Below, piece by piece: positions 26,066 to 36,129 of a stretch of 64,000 bases of DNA (positions are counted from its first letter, which is position 1; every line of letters starts with the position of its first letter). The notes beneath the pieces are model-generated. The model saw only the letters and a list, made by a program, of their open reading frames with translations, did no database searches and was not told the DNA's origin. The DNA is from Anderseniella sp963698275 (GTDB taxonomy: Bacteria > Pseudomonadota > Alphaproteobacteria > Rhizobiales > Aestuariivirgaceae), in NCBI GenBank assembly GCA_963698275.1, contig CAVOQE010000009.1, positions 638,495 through 702,494 on the forward strand, given 5' to 3'. A program made the translations under genes and the position numbers.

Positions 26066-28126
26066 TCAAGCCGCCAGCCCGCGCTTGCGCAGCATTGCAT
26101 CTGCCGTCGGCATCTGCCCGCGAAACGCGGTGTAGGCCGCTTCCGGGTCAACGGTATCTCCGGATGAGTAGATATGCTGCTCCAGGCGTTTTGCCAGGGC
26201 CGGATCAAACGGGTTGCTTGCCTCTTCAAATGCGTTGAACGCATCTGCATCCAGCACTTCCGACCACATATAGCTGTAATAGCCCGCCGCATAGCCGTCG
26301 CCGTAGAAAACATGCAGGAAATGCGGTGTGCGGTGCCGCATGATGATGGCGTCCGGCATGCCGAGCTCCGCCAGAACATCTGCTTCAAATCCAAGCGGAT
26401 CCTGGCTTGCTTCGCCATCGCCGGACGCCTGGTGGAAGCGCATGTCGACAATGGCCGATGAGGTATATTCAATCGCATCAAATCCGGAATTGAACGTGCG
26501 GGCGGCCAGCACCTTGTCCAGCAGTTCCTGTGGCATTGGTTCGCCGGTTTCCACGTGAACTGCATGTTTCTCCAGGATCTCGGGCACCGTCAGCCAGTGC
26601 TCATACAATTGCGACGGCAGTTCAACAAAGTCCCGCGAGACCGATGTGCCCGAAACCGACGGATGGGTCACATCAGACAACATCCCGTGCAAAGCGTGAC
26701 CGAACTCGTGAAACAGCGTCCGCGCATCATCGAGCGACAACAGGGCCGGAGCTCCCTTTGCCGGTTTGGCAAAGTTCATCACATTGAACACGATCGGAAT
26801 CTGGCCACCGGCCAGCTTGTGCTGTTTCTGCAACAGGCTCATCCAGGCACCTGACCGCTTCGATGATCGGGCAAAGTAATCGCCAATGAACACCGCGCTG
26901 ATTTCGCCTGAGCGGTTGCGCACCTCAAACACCCGGGCATCCGGGTGTGGGCCTGCCACGTCAGCAAGCTCGGTAAACGACAGCCCGAACAGCCGCCCGG
27001 CCACGTCAAACGCCGCCTTGATCATGTTTTCCAGTTGCAGATACGGTTTGACCACGGCTTCATCCAGGTCGAACTCCCGTTGCCGCAGTTTTGCCGTGTA
27101 ATAGCGCCAGTCAGAGGCCTTCAGCGGCTCGTTGTGACCTTCGGCGACAGCAATTTCTGCAAGCAGTGCCGCGTGGTCTGCCGCACTGGCCTTTGCTGCC
27201 GGCCACACCTTGCCGAGCAGGTCTTCCACGGCCTCAGGGCGCTTGGCCATGGTGCCGTCAAGTTTCAGCGCCGCGAAGCTCTCATAGCCGAGCAGCCGGG
27301 CCTTCTCGTCCCGCAATTTCAGGGTCTCAGCGACAATTTCGGCATTGTCGCTGTCGCCGCCGTTCTGGCCGCGGGCGGCCCAGGCATCGAAAGCAACCTG
27401 GCGCAAGTCAGGCCGCGACGAGGATACCAGGAACGGTTCAATGATCGACCGTGACAGGGTGACCACATGCTTGCCGTCATGGCCGCGCTGGGCGGCGGCT
27501 TCTGCCATGGCGGCAATCAGGCTGCCCGGCAATCCGGCCAGGTCATCCTGATTCTCCAGAACCAGTATCCAGTCTTTCTCATCAGCCAGCACGTTCTGGC
27601 CGAACTGCGCCGCCAGCGCCGCCAGCCGCTGATCGATCCCGGCAAGTTGCTGCTTTTCAGCCGCAGCCAGTTTTGCGCCCTGCTTCACGAAACTCTTGTA
27701 GTGCTGTTCCAGCACCCTGATCTGTTCGGACGAAAGCCCGGCTTCCTTGCGGGCCTCATGCAGCGCTTCAATCCGGGCAAACAGCGCGCCGTTCATGAAT
27801 ATGGCCGACTGGTGTTTTGCCAGCTTCGGACCAATTTCGCGTTCCAGTGCCTGGATCGCCGGTGTGCTGTCCGTGCCTGCCCGATTCCAGAACAATGCCT
27901 GTACTTTACGCAAGACCTTGCCGGACAGCTCCAGTGCAACAACCGTATTGTCAAAATCCGCCGGTTGCGGGTTATCGGCGATTGCCTCAATCTCGGCCAG
28001 GTGAAGCGCCATGGCCGGAGTAAACGCAGGCTTGAAATCAGCATCCTCGATGGCACGGAAAGCAGGCAGGCCGTGAACGCCGTCCCAGTTCACCAGCGCC
28101 GGTTTGATGTCCTGTTCGTTTGCCAT
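26066..28126 (-). CDS. M3 family oligopeptidase / peptidyl-dipeptidase (Dcp/PrlC-like)
   Basis: 686 residues, right for the family. The zinc motif is TLFHEFGHALHGML near residue 455 (HExxH) with a downstream Glu-containing helix. GRGR-like C-terminal segments YMWSEVLDADAFNAFEE and YSSGDTVDPEAAYTAFRGQ are typical of M3A peptidases. No signal peptide, so cytoplasmic; degrades short peptides. Dcp and PrlC are hard to separate by eye. Confidence 0.92.
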   Translation of the reverse strand: MANEQDIKPALVNWDGVHGLPAFRAIEDADFKPAFTPAMALHLAEIEAIADNPQPADFDNTVVALELSGKVLRKVQALFWNRAGTDSTPAIQALEREIGPKLAKHQSAIFMNGALFARIEALHEARKEAGLSSEQIRVLEQHYKSFVKQGAKLAAAEKQQLAGIDQRLAALAAQFGQNVLADEKDWILVLENQDDLAGLPGSLIAAMAEAAAQRGHDGKHVVTLSRSIIEPFLVSSSRPDLRQVAFDAWAARGQNGGDSDNAEIVAETLKLRDEKARLLGYESFAALKLDGTMAKRPEAVEDLLGKVWPAAKASAADHAALLAEIAVAEGHNEPLKASDWRYYTAKLRQREFDLDEAVVKPYLQLENMIKAAFDVAGRLFGLSFTELADVAGPHPDARVFEVRNRSGEISAVFIGDYFARSSKRSGAWMSLLQKQHKLAGGQIPIVFNVMNFAKPAKGAPALLSLDDARTLFHEFGHALHGMLSDVTHPSVSGTSVSRDFVELPSQLYEHWLTVPEILEKHAVHVETGEPMPQELLDKVLAARTFNSGFDAIEYTSSAIVDMRFHQASGDGEASQDPLGFEADVLAELGMPDAIIMRHRTPHFLHVFYGDGYAAGYYSYMWSEVLDADAFNAFEEASNPFDPALAKRLEQHIYSSGDTVDPEAAYTAFRGQMPTADAMLRKRGLAA

Positions 28127-28182
28127 GATCGAGAAGCCTTGCTGTTATTGGTTGGACCGCGATTGTTGTGATCAGCTTGATA

Positions 28183-28231
28183 AAAAAATTACCCCGATCA
28201 TCACATCACATATGTGAAGGATGATCGGGGC
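28183..28231 (-). terminator. Rho-independent terminator of typA
   Basis: On the minus strand CCCCGATCAT pairs with ATGATCGGGG, followed by TAATTTTTTT. It lies about 35 bases after the typA stop. Confidence 0.75.
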
Positions 28232-28265
28232 AAAATCGTGTAAACGGATGATCTGATTGCTGACC

Positions 28266-30092
28266 TTAAGCGCTTAGCGCTTCATCACCGCGCCGTGATG
28301 CCCGCTTGCGTTCATGCACATCAAGGATGGCCTTGCGCAGCCGGATCGACTTCGGCGTGACCTCTACCAGTTCATCATCGGTAATGTAGCTCAGGGCCTT
28401 TTCAAGCGTCATGCGGATCGGCGGGGTCAGCAACACTGCATCGTCCTTGCCGGACGCCCGCATATTGGTCAGCTGCTTGGCCTTCAGCACATTGATCTCA
28501 AGATCATTGCCGCGTGTGTGCTCCCCGACAATCATGCCATTATAGACCTTCATGCCCGGCTCCACGAACATCGGCCCGCGATCTTCCAGTTTCCACAAGG
28601 CGTAAGCCACCGCTTCACCATCGCCAGTGGACAACAGGACACCGGTATGTCGCGACGGGATGACCCCCATATGCGATGCATAGTCATGGAACAGCCGGTT
28701 CATGATGGCGGTGCCGCGGGTATCGGTCAGAAGTTCGCTCTGATAGCCGATCAGGCCACGGGTTGGCGCATGGAACACCAGCCGCTGGCGTCCAGCGCCT
28801 GACGGGCGCATGTCCTTCAGTTCGGCGCGGCGTTCCGACAGTTTCTGCACGACGGCTCCGGAGAATTCTTCATCGACGTCGATGATGACTTCTTCCACCG
28901 GCTCCAGACGCTGCCCGGTTGCCTCATCCACCTGCATGACCACGCGCGGGCGCCCGACTGTCAGCTCAAAGCCTTCGCGCCGCATGGTCTCGATCAGAAT
29001 GGCCAGCTGCAGTTCTCCGCGGCCCGACACTTCATAGGCTTCCCCGTCGAGATCCGTGATCTGCAGCGCCACATTGCCTTCGGCTTCCTTCAGCAGACGG
29101 TCACGGATGACGCGGCTTTGCACCTTGTCGCCTTCCTTGCCGGCCAGCGGTCCGTCATTGACGCGGAACGTCATCGACAGTGTCGGCGGATCGATCGGCT
29201 GTGCGGCAATCGCTTCGGTCACGTCCGGGGCGCACAGTGTATCTGCCACGGTCGCCTTGGACAGACCGGCCAGTGCAACAATGTCACCGGCTTCGGCTTC
29301 GTCAACCGGGATTCTTTCGAGCCCCCGGAACGCCAGCACTTTTGATACGCGGCCCTGCTCCACCAGCTTGCCGTCACGGTCCAGCGCCTTGATCGATTGG
29401 TTGGGTTTCACCGTACCCGACCGGATGCGGCCGGTGAGAATGCGGCCCAGATAGGGATTGGCCTCGATGGTCGTGGACAGCATGCGGAACGGCCCGTCTT
29501 CGACAACGGGTTCCGGCACATGCTTCACCACCAGGTCAAGCAGCTGGGCCATGTCGTCCTTGGGGCCTTCCGGCGAAAGCGCCATCCAGCCCTGTTTGGC
29601 GGACCCGTACAGAATCGGAAAATCAAGCTGGTCATTGTCGGCGTCCAGGGCTGCAAACAGGTCGAAGACCTCATTGATCACTTCCTGGTGGCGCTCTTCA
29701 TCCTTGTCGATCTTGTTGATCGCCACGATCGGGCGCAGGCCGATCTTCAGGGCCTTCTGCAGCACAAACTTGGTTTGCGGCATCGGGCCTTCGGCAGCGT
29801 CAACCAGCAGGATGGCACCATCGACCATGTTCAGGATGCGCTCCACTTCGCCGCCGAAGTCGGCATGGCCCGGCGTATCGACAATGTTGATGCGATCACC
29901 GCGCCAGTCGACCGAGGTGACCTTGGCAAGAATGGTGATGCCGCGCTCACGCTCCAGGTCATTGGAATCCATGGCGCGGTCAGCCATGCGCGCGTTGTCA
30001 CGCATGGTACCCGACTGCGCAAGCAGCCGGTCGATCAGTGTGGTCTTGCCATGATCGACGTGCGCGATGATGGCGATGTTTCTAAGAGACAT
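28266..30092 (-). CDS. typA: Translational GTPase TypA/BipA
   Basis: 608 residues, the standard length. G1 AHVDHGKTTLIDR at the N-terminus, ERERGITI switch region, DTPGHADFGGEVER, and NKIDKD. C-terminal half carries the TypA-specific domain (PTRGLIGYQSELLTDTRG, LTPPIRMTLEKALSYI). Ribosome-associated GTPase for stress and low-temperature assembly. ATG 30092 is chosen because the family begins MSLRNIAIIAHVD; the longer frame upstream has no support. Confidence 0.96.
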   Translation of the reverse strand: MSLRNIAIIAHVDHGKTTLIDRLLAQSGTMRDNARMADRAMDSNDLERERGITILAKVTSVDWRGDRINIVDTPGHADFGGEVERILNMVDGAILLVDAAEGPMPQTKFVLQKALKIGLRPIVAINKIDKDEERHQEVINEVFDLFAALDADNDQLDFPILYGSAKQGWMALSPEGPKDDMAQLLDLVVKHVPEPVVEDGPFRMLSTTIEANPYLGRILTGRIRSGTVKPNQSIKALDRDGKLVEQGRVSKVLAFRGLERIPVDEAEAGDIVALAGLSKATVADTLCAPDVTEAIAAQPIDPPTLSMTFRVNDGPLAGKEGDKVQSRVIRDRLLKEAEGNVALQITDLDGEAYEVSGRGELQLAILIETMRREGFELTVGRPRVVMQVDEATGQRLEPVEEVIIDVDEEFSGAVVQKLSERRAELKDMRPSGAGRQRLVFHAPTRGLIGYQSELLTDTRGTAIMNRLFHDYASHMGVIPSRHTGVLLSTGDGEAVAYALWKLEDRGPMFVEPGMKVYNGMIVGEHTRGNDLEINVLKAKQLTNMRASGKDDAVLLTPPIRMTLEKALSYITDDELVEVTPKSIRLRKAILDVHERKRASRRGDEALSA

Positions 30093-30209
30093 AGCGTTTC
30101 CGGACTTGAAAATCGGTTGAGTTGACCGCGCGTGTAACACAGCAATCACTGGCGCGGAATGCGCATATTGAAGCGGACAGTTCAACCGCTGTTTCAGGAT
30201 AGACTGTAT

Positions 30210-31439
30210 CTAGGTGTTGCGTTTGCGTGCTGCAAGGGTGCGCAGGCGCAGTGCGTTGAGCCGGATGAAGCCTTCGGCATCCTTCTGGTCATAGGCGCCG
30301 CGGTCGTCTTCGAAGGTCACCAGTTCGTCCGAATAAAGCGACTTCGGAGATGCGCGTCCGATAACTATGACATTGCCCTTGTACAGTTTCAGCCGGACCG
30401 TGCCCTCCACATGTTCCTGGCTCTTGTCGATCAGCGCCTGCAGCATTTCGCGTTCCGGTGCAAACCAGAAGCCGTTATAGATCATCTTGGCATATTGCGG
30501 CATCAGGCTGTCTTTCAGGTGCGCCGCCTCGCGATCCAGCGTGAGGGATTCCATGGCGCGATGCGCTGCCAGCAGGATGGTGCCGCCCGGTGTTTCATAA
30601 ATCCCGCGCGACTTCATGCCGACAAACCGGTTTTCGACCAGGTCAAGCCGGCCAATGCCATTGTCGCGGCCCAGATCATTGAGGGCCGCCAGCAGCGTGG
30701 CCGGAGACAGTGCCTTGCCGTCTATGGCAACCGCATCACCCTTCATGAAGCCGATTTCGATGATGGTGGACGCGTCCGGCGCGTCCTGCGGACTGACGGT
30801 GCGCTGGAACACGTACTCGGGTGGCTCCTCATTGGGATCTTCGAGCACTTTACCTTCCGAGGATGAATGCAGCAGATTGGCGTCCACTGAAAACGGCGCT
30901 TCGCCCTGCTTGTCCTTCGGCACCGGAATCTGGTTCAACTCGGCAAAGTTGATCAGGTCGGTGCGTGACTTGAACGACCATTCACGCCACGGCGCTATCA
31001 CCTTGATATCCGGGTTAAGCGCGTAAGCCGCAAGTTCGAACCTGACCTGGTCATTGCCCTTGCCGGTAGCGCCATGGGCAATGGCGTCAGCACCGGTCTC
31101 GGCGGCAATCTCCACCAGCCGTTTTGTGATCAGCGGCCGGGCTATGGACGTGCCGAGCAGATAGGTTCCTTCATAAACGGCGTTGGCCCGGAACATCGGG
31201 AATACGAAATCGCGGACGAACTCTTCACGGACATCTTCGATGTAGATTTCCTTGATGCCCATCATCTCGGCCTTGGCCCGTGCCGGTTCCAGCTCCTCAC
31301 CTTGTCCCAGGTCGGCGGTAAACGTCACCACCTCGGCATCCAGTTCGGTTTCCAGCCACTTCAGGATGATGGACGTATCAAGGCCGCCGGAATAGGCCAG
31401 CACAACCTTCTTGACCGAGCCCTTGCTGCCCATTGCCAT
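30210..31439 (-). CDS. argG: Argininosuccinate synthase
   Basis: 409 residues. Joins citrulline and aspartate with ATP in arginine biosynthesis. N-terminal ATP motif VVLAYSGGLDTSIILKWL, then AIAHGATGKGNDQVRFE and SVDANLLHSSSEG, all standard. Transcribed in the same direction as typA with a 117-base gap. Confidence 0.97.
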   Translation of the reverse strand: MAMGSKGSVKKVVLAYSGGLDTSIILKWLETELDAEVVTFTADLGQGEELEPARAKAEMMGIKEIYIEDVREEFVRDFVFPMFRANAVYEGTYLLGTSIARPLITKRLVEIAAETGADAIAHGATGKGNDQVRFELAAYALNPDIKVIAPWREWSFKSRTDLINFAELNQIPVPKDKQGEAPFSVDANLLHSSSEGKVLEDPNEEPPEYVFQRTVSPQDAPDASTIIEIGFMKGDAVAIDGKALSPATLLAALNDLGRDNGIGRLDLVENRFVGMKSRGIYETPGGTILLAAHRAMESLTLDREAAHLKDSLMPQYAKMIYNGFWFAPEREMLQALIDKSQEHVEGTVRLKLYKGNVIVIGRASPKSLYSDELVTFEDDRGAYDQKDAEGFIRLNALRLRTLAARKRNT

Positions 31440-31524
31440 TCTCTCCTGTCGAATTAGATGAAACCTGCGCGGGACCTAGCCCAAGTTGCAACACGCCCGC
31501 AAGGGGGCAGATTGCCCTCAGCGG

Positions 31525-31710
31525 CTAGAAATCGCTGGTGATGCCTTTTTTCTCCCAGTCACCAAACCTTGTCGGTTCCGGCCCGTCGCGGCCGTCAATC
31601 TCGACAGGCAGCTCCTGCGACACAGTCTTCCTGCGTCTTTCACGGGCTTCGGCCAGCGCGCGCCTGGCTGCGTCGCTGAGTGGTGGTTTTTCTGGTGGCT
31701 GGTCTGGCAT
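31525..31710 (-). CDS. DUF1674 / SDHAF4-like small protein
   Basis: 61 residues. The C-terminus DGRDGPEPTRFGDWEKKGITSDF-type segment (residues ~40-61) is the DUF1674 signature shared with the eukaryotic succinate-dehydrogenase assembly factor SDHAF4. In mitochondria SDHAF4 protects the flavinylated SdhA before complex assembly; the same role is inferred here. ATG 31710 gives the usual short length. Divergent from htpX. Confidence 0.85.
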   Translation of the reverse strand: MPDQPPEKPPLSDAARRALAEARERRRKTVSQELPVEIDGRDGPEPTRFGDWEKKGITSDF

Positions 31711-31833
31711 CACTGACTTTGCATTGAATATTGAATTATGGCGTGTCAGCAAACATATACTGCTCATTATCGGTTTTTGGCAATGTGTCGACGTGTCCGT
31801 CACGAAACAGCGGGCACGCAGTCAGGTGAAACA

Positions 31834-32790
31834 ATGAACTATATGAAGACAGCCATGTTGCTGGCGGGCATGACGGCCCTGTTTCTCGTCATCGGCTTCA
31901 TGCTGGGCGGAGAGACGGGCATGATCATCGCATTCGTGTTCGCAGCAGGTACCAATGTCTATGCCTACTGGAACTCGGACAAGGCTGTGCTGTCGATGCA
32001 CGGTGCCGAACCGGCCAGCGAAACACAAAACCCCGAACTGTATGCCATGATCGCCAGGCTGGCCGACAATGCCGGCCTGCCGATGCCCAAGGTCTATGTG
32101 ATGGACAACCCGCAGCCCAACGCGTTTGCCACCGGCCGTAATCCGGAAAATGCCGCGGTTGCTGCCACCACGGGCCTTCTGCAGCAACTCAACTATGATG
32201 AGATTGAAGGCGTGATGGCCCATGAACTGGCACACGTCCAGAACCATGACACGCTGATCATGACGGTCACCGCGACCATCGCCGGCGCCATTTCCATGCT
32301 GGCCAACTTTGCCATGTTCTTTGGTGGCCGTGACCGCAACAACCCGCTCGGCCTGGTCGGAACAATCGCCATGATGGTGCTGGCCCCGATTGCCGCCATG
32401 CTGGTGCAGATGGCGATCAGCCGGACCCGTGAATACGCTGCCGACAAGCGTGGCGCGGAAATTTGCGGCAAGCCGCAGGCACTGGCTGATGCATTGCGCA
32501 AAATCGCCTCTGGCGCAAAGCGGATCGAAAATGATACTGCAGAAGCAAATCCGGCCACGGCTCACATGTTCATCATCAATCCACTGTCAGGCGCACGTAT
32601 GGACAATCTGTTCTCGACCCACCCCAACACAGACAACCGCATAGAAGCCCTGGAGCAGATGTCGGCTTCAGGCCCTCAGGTTTTTTCTGACGACACACCC
32701 GGTGTGCCGGATGCGTCAGGCTCAGGCCCCTGGTCAAAGGCCGGTCGCGGGTCTGATACCCGCAAGAGGACCAACGGTCCGTGGGGGTAA
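31834..32790 (+). CDS. htpX: Membrane zinc metalloprotease HtpX
   Basis: About 318 residues, M48 family. N-terminal helices (MLLAGMTALFLVIGFMLGG and MIIAFVFAAGTNVYAYW), zinc motif GVMAHELAHVQNHD near residue 130, two further helices, and a downstream REYAADKRGAE with the third zinc Glu. Degrades damaged inner-membrane proteins. ATG 31834 is chosen from the family start. Its end overlaps the rsmB-like GTG start by 10 bases. Confidence 0.95.
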   Translation: MNYMKTAMLLAGMTALFLVIGFMLGGETGMIIAFVFAAGTNVYAYWNSDKAVLSMHGAEPASETQNPELYAMIARLADNAGLPMPKVYVMDNPQPNAFATGRNPENAAVAATTGLLQQLNYDEIEGVMAHELAHVQNHDTLIMTVTATIAGAISMLANFAMFFGGRDRNNPLGLVGTIAMMVLAPIAAMLVQMAISRTREYAADKRGAEICGKPQALADALRKIASGAKRIENDTAEANPATAHMFIINPLSGARMDNLFSTHPNTDNRIEALEQMSASGPQVFSDDTPGVPDASGSGPWSKAGRGSDTRKRTNGPWG

Positions 32791-34136
32791 AAAAGAAACA
32801 GCGCGCCCGCAAGTTCACTCCACCGCCCGTTGAAGTGGAAGGCCTCGGTCTTCGTGCCGCCGCCCTCAACGCCGTCTCGCTTGTCCTGTACGAGAGGCGG
32901 TTCCTTGACGATGCGCTCGCCGACAGCCTTGCAGATGTGGACGATCCGCGTGATCGCGCATTTGCGCATGCACTTGCGGCAACCGCGCTGCGCCGGAAAG
33001 GACAGATCGAAGCTGTCCTGGAACACTATATCGAACAGAAACTGCGCGCCCGCACCGGCAGGGCACCGGTAATCCTGTTGTGCGGCGTGGCCCAGTTGCT
33101 GTTCATGGAAACCGAACCGCACGCAGCGATCTCGACAAGCGTTGCACTTGCCGCAAGGGACGAAAAAGCCCAGCGGCTCAAGGGCCTGATCAACGCGGTG
33201 CTGCGCAATATCAGCCGCGACCGGGATGCCATCATGGCCGCATTGCCGCCGACCGATGCCAACCTGCCGAAATGGCTGAACACCAGGTTGCGGGCAGATT
33301 ACGGTCCTGAAACAACCGCGCAAATCGCCGAGGCCCATACGCTGAAGGCGGATATCGACTTGAGCATCAAGACCGGCGCGCCTGACGAGGAGCTGCAGCC
33401 ACTGGGCGTCAAGCTGCCCACCGGGACCGTGCGCTTGACCAACCCTCATCCGGCGGTTCCCGACCTGCCCGGGTTTGCAGACGGAAGCTGGTGGGTACAG
33501 GATGTTGCCGCATCACTGCCGGTCCTGCTGTTTGAGGAATTGCAGGGTAAGACCGCCCTGGACATGTGCAGTGCGCCGGGCGGCAAGACGCTGCAATTGT
33601 GTGCAGAAGGCGCAATTGTCACAGCGCTGGATAGCTCGGCCTTTCGTCTCGAAAAAGTAACCGAAAACCTTGCCCGCACAAAGCTTGAGGCCGATTGCAT
33701 CGCAGTTGATGCGCTGGAGTTTGAACCCGACCAGCAGTTTGACGTGATCCTGCTCGATGCGCCGTGTTCAGCCACCGGTACCATACGCCGTCATCCTGAC
33801 ATGCCCTATGTCAGGGGCAATGACGAGGTGAAACTGCTGCTCGCACTGCAGCGCAAGCTGCTGCGCAAGGCAGCCACATTGCTCAAGCCCGGCGGAACCC
33901 TGGTCTATGCCGTATGCTCATTGCTTGCCGATGAAGGCCCCAAGCAGGTATCTCAATTCCTGAGCGAGCACGGCGATTTCAAACGACATCCGATCGCGCC
34001 CGGCGAGAAACAGATCACCGCCGATCTCATAAGCAAGGCCGGCGACCTGAGAACACTGCCCCACCACATGATCGGCGATGCCAGCGGTATGGACGGGTTT
34101 TTTGCAGCCCGGATGATCCTCGGCCCAGAAAATTAA
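32781..34136 (+). CDS. rsmB: 16S rRNA (cytosine-C5) methyltransferase, RsmB family
   Basis: 451 residues. An N-terminal NusB-like RNA-binding domain (residues ~20-150) precedes the NOL1/NOP2/Sun methyltransferase. SAM motif ALDMCSAPGGKTLQL near 255, catalytic-step Cys residues in DAPCSATGTIRRHPD and YAVCSLL. GTG start within the end of htpX. In this lineage htpX, rsmB, the heparinase-like gene and purH are commonly adjacent. Confidence 0.93.
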   Translation: MGVKKKQRARKFTPPPVEVEGLGLRAAALNAVSLVLYERRFLDDALADSLADVDDPRDRAFAHALAATALRRKGQIEAVLEHYIEQKLRARTGRAPVILLCGVAQLLFMETEPHAAISTSVALAARDEKAQRLKGLINAVLRNISRDRDAIMAALPPTDANLPKWLNTRLRADYGPETTAQIAEAHTLKADIDLSIKTGAPDEELQPLGVKLPTGTVRLTNPHPAVPDLPGFADGSWWVQDVAASLPVLLFEELQGKTALDMCSAPGGKTLQLCAEGAIVTALDSSAFRLEKVTENLARTKLEADCIAVDALEFEPDQQFDVILLDAPCSATGTIRRHPDMPYVRGNDEVKLLLALQRKLLRKAATLLKPGGTLVYAVCSLLADEGPKQVSQFLSEHGDFKRHPIAPGEKQITADLISKAGDLRTLPHHMIGDASGMDGFFAARMILGPEN

Positions 34137-34291
34137 CGGATCCTGACCACAAAGCCGCGATCTGACACAGCTTGTTATCAATTCGTTAACGAACTTTGCG
34201 CTTCAATGTGCACCGAGATCCAGCAGGACAGCACTGCCCCAAAGGCAGCCTGCCGGGAACATGCACACTTCGGAAACCGCGCCCAAGCCCC

Positions 34292-36046
34292 ATGAATTCC
34301 GCATCGACAGTCCTGACCGGCCTGGCCAGCCTGAGCAGCAAGCAGCTGGTCAACAGGCTTGTGCGCGCGACCTCTCCGCAAATCCCCAGCCTGACCATGT
34401 CACGGTGCACCGGCCTCGGACTGCCGCTGGCCGCCATCATCAAGGGTGATGCATCCCGCGCACCGGGCCTGTATCGCGGCGTATTCGAACTTGCCGGCTG
34501 CCGGGCCGTTCTGGCGGGAACCTCGATTTTTGAATTGCCTGACGCCCGTCCGGCTGCATTTGACGATGCCCTCAACGGTTTTGGCTGGCTGCATGACCTG
34601 CACGCCGGAAACACCCAGCTCTATCGGATTTTCGCCCGCGGCATTGTTGCCGAATGGCTGGAACTCAAGGTCTACAGGAGCGCAAGTGCACGGCGCCCTC
34701 AAACACTGGCGGCCCGCCTCATCAACTGGATACAGTGTGCGCCTTTCCTGCTGCAAGGTGCCAGTCGCGGGTTTGAGGCGTCCTTCATGAACAGCCTGAC
34801 CAGGCAAACCCGCTTGCTGGCGCGGCGCGGTGTCAATCACTTCATTCCCACAAACAGGCTGATGTCCGCGATAGCCATGGTCTACGCGACCTTTGGCACA
34901 ACCGGTTTGGAGAGCCTGCAGAAAACCGCCCTGAGCCGGCTGTCTCATGAACTGGATCAGCAGATTCTGGCGGATGGCGGTCACGTATCGCGCAATGGAC
35001 AAACCCTGCTCGATCTGCTGGTCCTGCTGGTTCCGTTGCGCGACGCACTCAACACCGCCCTGATAGAAATACCGGCACCCGTAAACGCTGCACTGGAGCG
35101 CATGCTGCCAATGTTGCGGTTTCTGTCGCACAATGATGGCGGGCTTGCCGTGTTTAATGGCGTTTCCAGAACCAGCGCCGGCAGAATCAAGGCCGTGCTG
35201 GAAAGAGATCAGATCCACGGGCGCCCGTTGAACATTGCGCCACTGACCGGGTATTGCCGCATTGCCCATGGAAGAGCGTCGATCATCATGGATACCGGCA
35301 TGCCGCCGGCTCCGGGCCGCAACCCGAACGCTACGTGCTCGCCTCTGGCGTTCGAACTGTGCGACGGCCCGCATCGCATTGTCGTCAACTGCGGCAGCCG
35401 GCAGGGCGCCGATGCACAATGGCAGGCCGCCTCACGGCGCACGTCGGCGCACTCGACAATGACACTTGGTGAGCTTGACACCAGCACCGTGATTGACAAT
35501 TTCTTCACCAGCCGGCTGTTCGACACGCCTGCCCTGATTACCGACGGTCATGCCGACGCCGAGGTACGCAGTGAAGATCACGGCAGCATTATTTCCGCCC
35601 GGCACACCGCTTATGCCAGAAGCTTCGGACTGGTGCATGAAAGACAATTGTTTCTCGACGCAGATGGCAAGGACCTGCGGGGCGAAGACCGGCTTGTCCC
35701 GGAGGGCCCGATCCCGGATGTGGCACTCGACCCGGCGTTCGCCATCCGGTTCCATTTGCACCCGTCCATCAAGGCAACCCTGTCTCGCGACGGTGCCTGC
35801 GTCATGCTGTTATTGCCCAACAAGGTTGGCTGGCGTTTCTCCGCCCGTGGCGGCAGGCTGTCGCTTGAGACAAGCATCTACCTGCCGGACAGCAAATCTG
35901 CCCGGCCGACCCAGCAGATCGTGATTTCCGGTGTGGCCGGCAGGCCCGACCGGGTTTTATGGGCTTTCAAGCGGATGAAAACCGTCGCAAAACCCCGCCC
36001 CCTCGAGGATCAATGCGCACCTGAGTTGCCATTGAATGCGGGATAA
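34292..36046 (+). CDS. Heparinase II/III family protein
   Basis: About 584 residues. N-terminal alpha-helical toroid (residues ~1-300, with FGWLHDLHAGNTQLYRIFARGIVAEWL-type repeats) and a C-terminal beta-sandwich with RIAHGRASIIMDTG, FELCDGPHRIVVNCGSR and AHSTMTLGELDTS, the heparinase II/III-like pattern. No clear signal peptide. The start is uncertain: ATG 34292 has no good ribosome site and a TTG at 34196 is open. Role in housekeeping context next to purH is unknown; polysaccharide lyase activity is family knowledge, not shown here. Confidence 0.85.
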   Translation: MNSASTVLTGLASLSSKQLVNRLVRATSPQIPSLTMSRCTGLGLPLAAIIKGDASRAPGLYRGVFELAGCRAVLAGTSIFELPDARPAAFDDALNGFGWLHDLHAGNTQLYRIFARGIVAEWLELKVYRSASARRPQTLAARLINWIQCAPFLLQGASRGFEASFMNSLTRQTRLLARRGVNHFIPTNRLMSAIAMVYATFGTTGLESLQKTALSRLSHELDQQILADGGHVSRNGQTLLDLLVLLVPLRDALNTALIEIPAPVNAALERMLPMLRFLSHNDGGLAVFNGVSRTSAGRIKAVLERDQIHGRPLNIAPLTGYCRIAHGRASIIMDTGMPPAPGRNPNATCSPLAFELCDGPHRIVVNCGSRQGADAQWQAASRRTSAHSTMTLGELDTSTVIDNFFTSRLFDTPALITDGHADAEVRSEDHGSIISARHTAYARSFGLVHERQLFLDADGKDLRGEDRLVPEGPIPDVALDPAFAIRFHLHPSIKATLSRDGACVMLLLPNKVGWRFSARGGRLSLETSIYLPDSKSARPTQQIVISGVAGRPDRVLWAFKRMKTVAKPRPLEDQCAPELPLNAG

Positions 36047-36129
36047 CTGATCTCTCCCCTGTTCAGCATGTGATGTCTTCGTGTTAACCCTTGGCCTGAT
36101 TTTCTAATTGGCAACGGAGAAGTTGGCCG

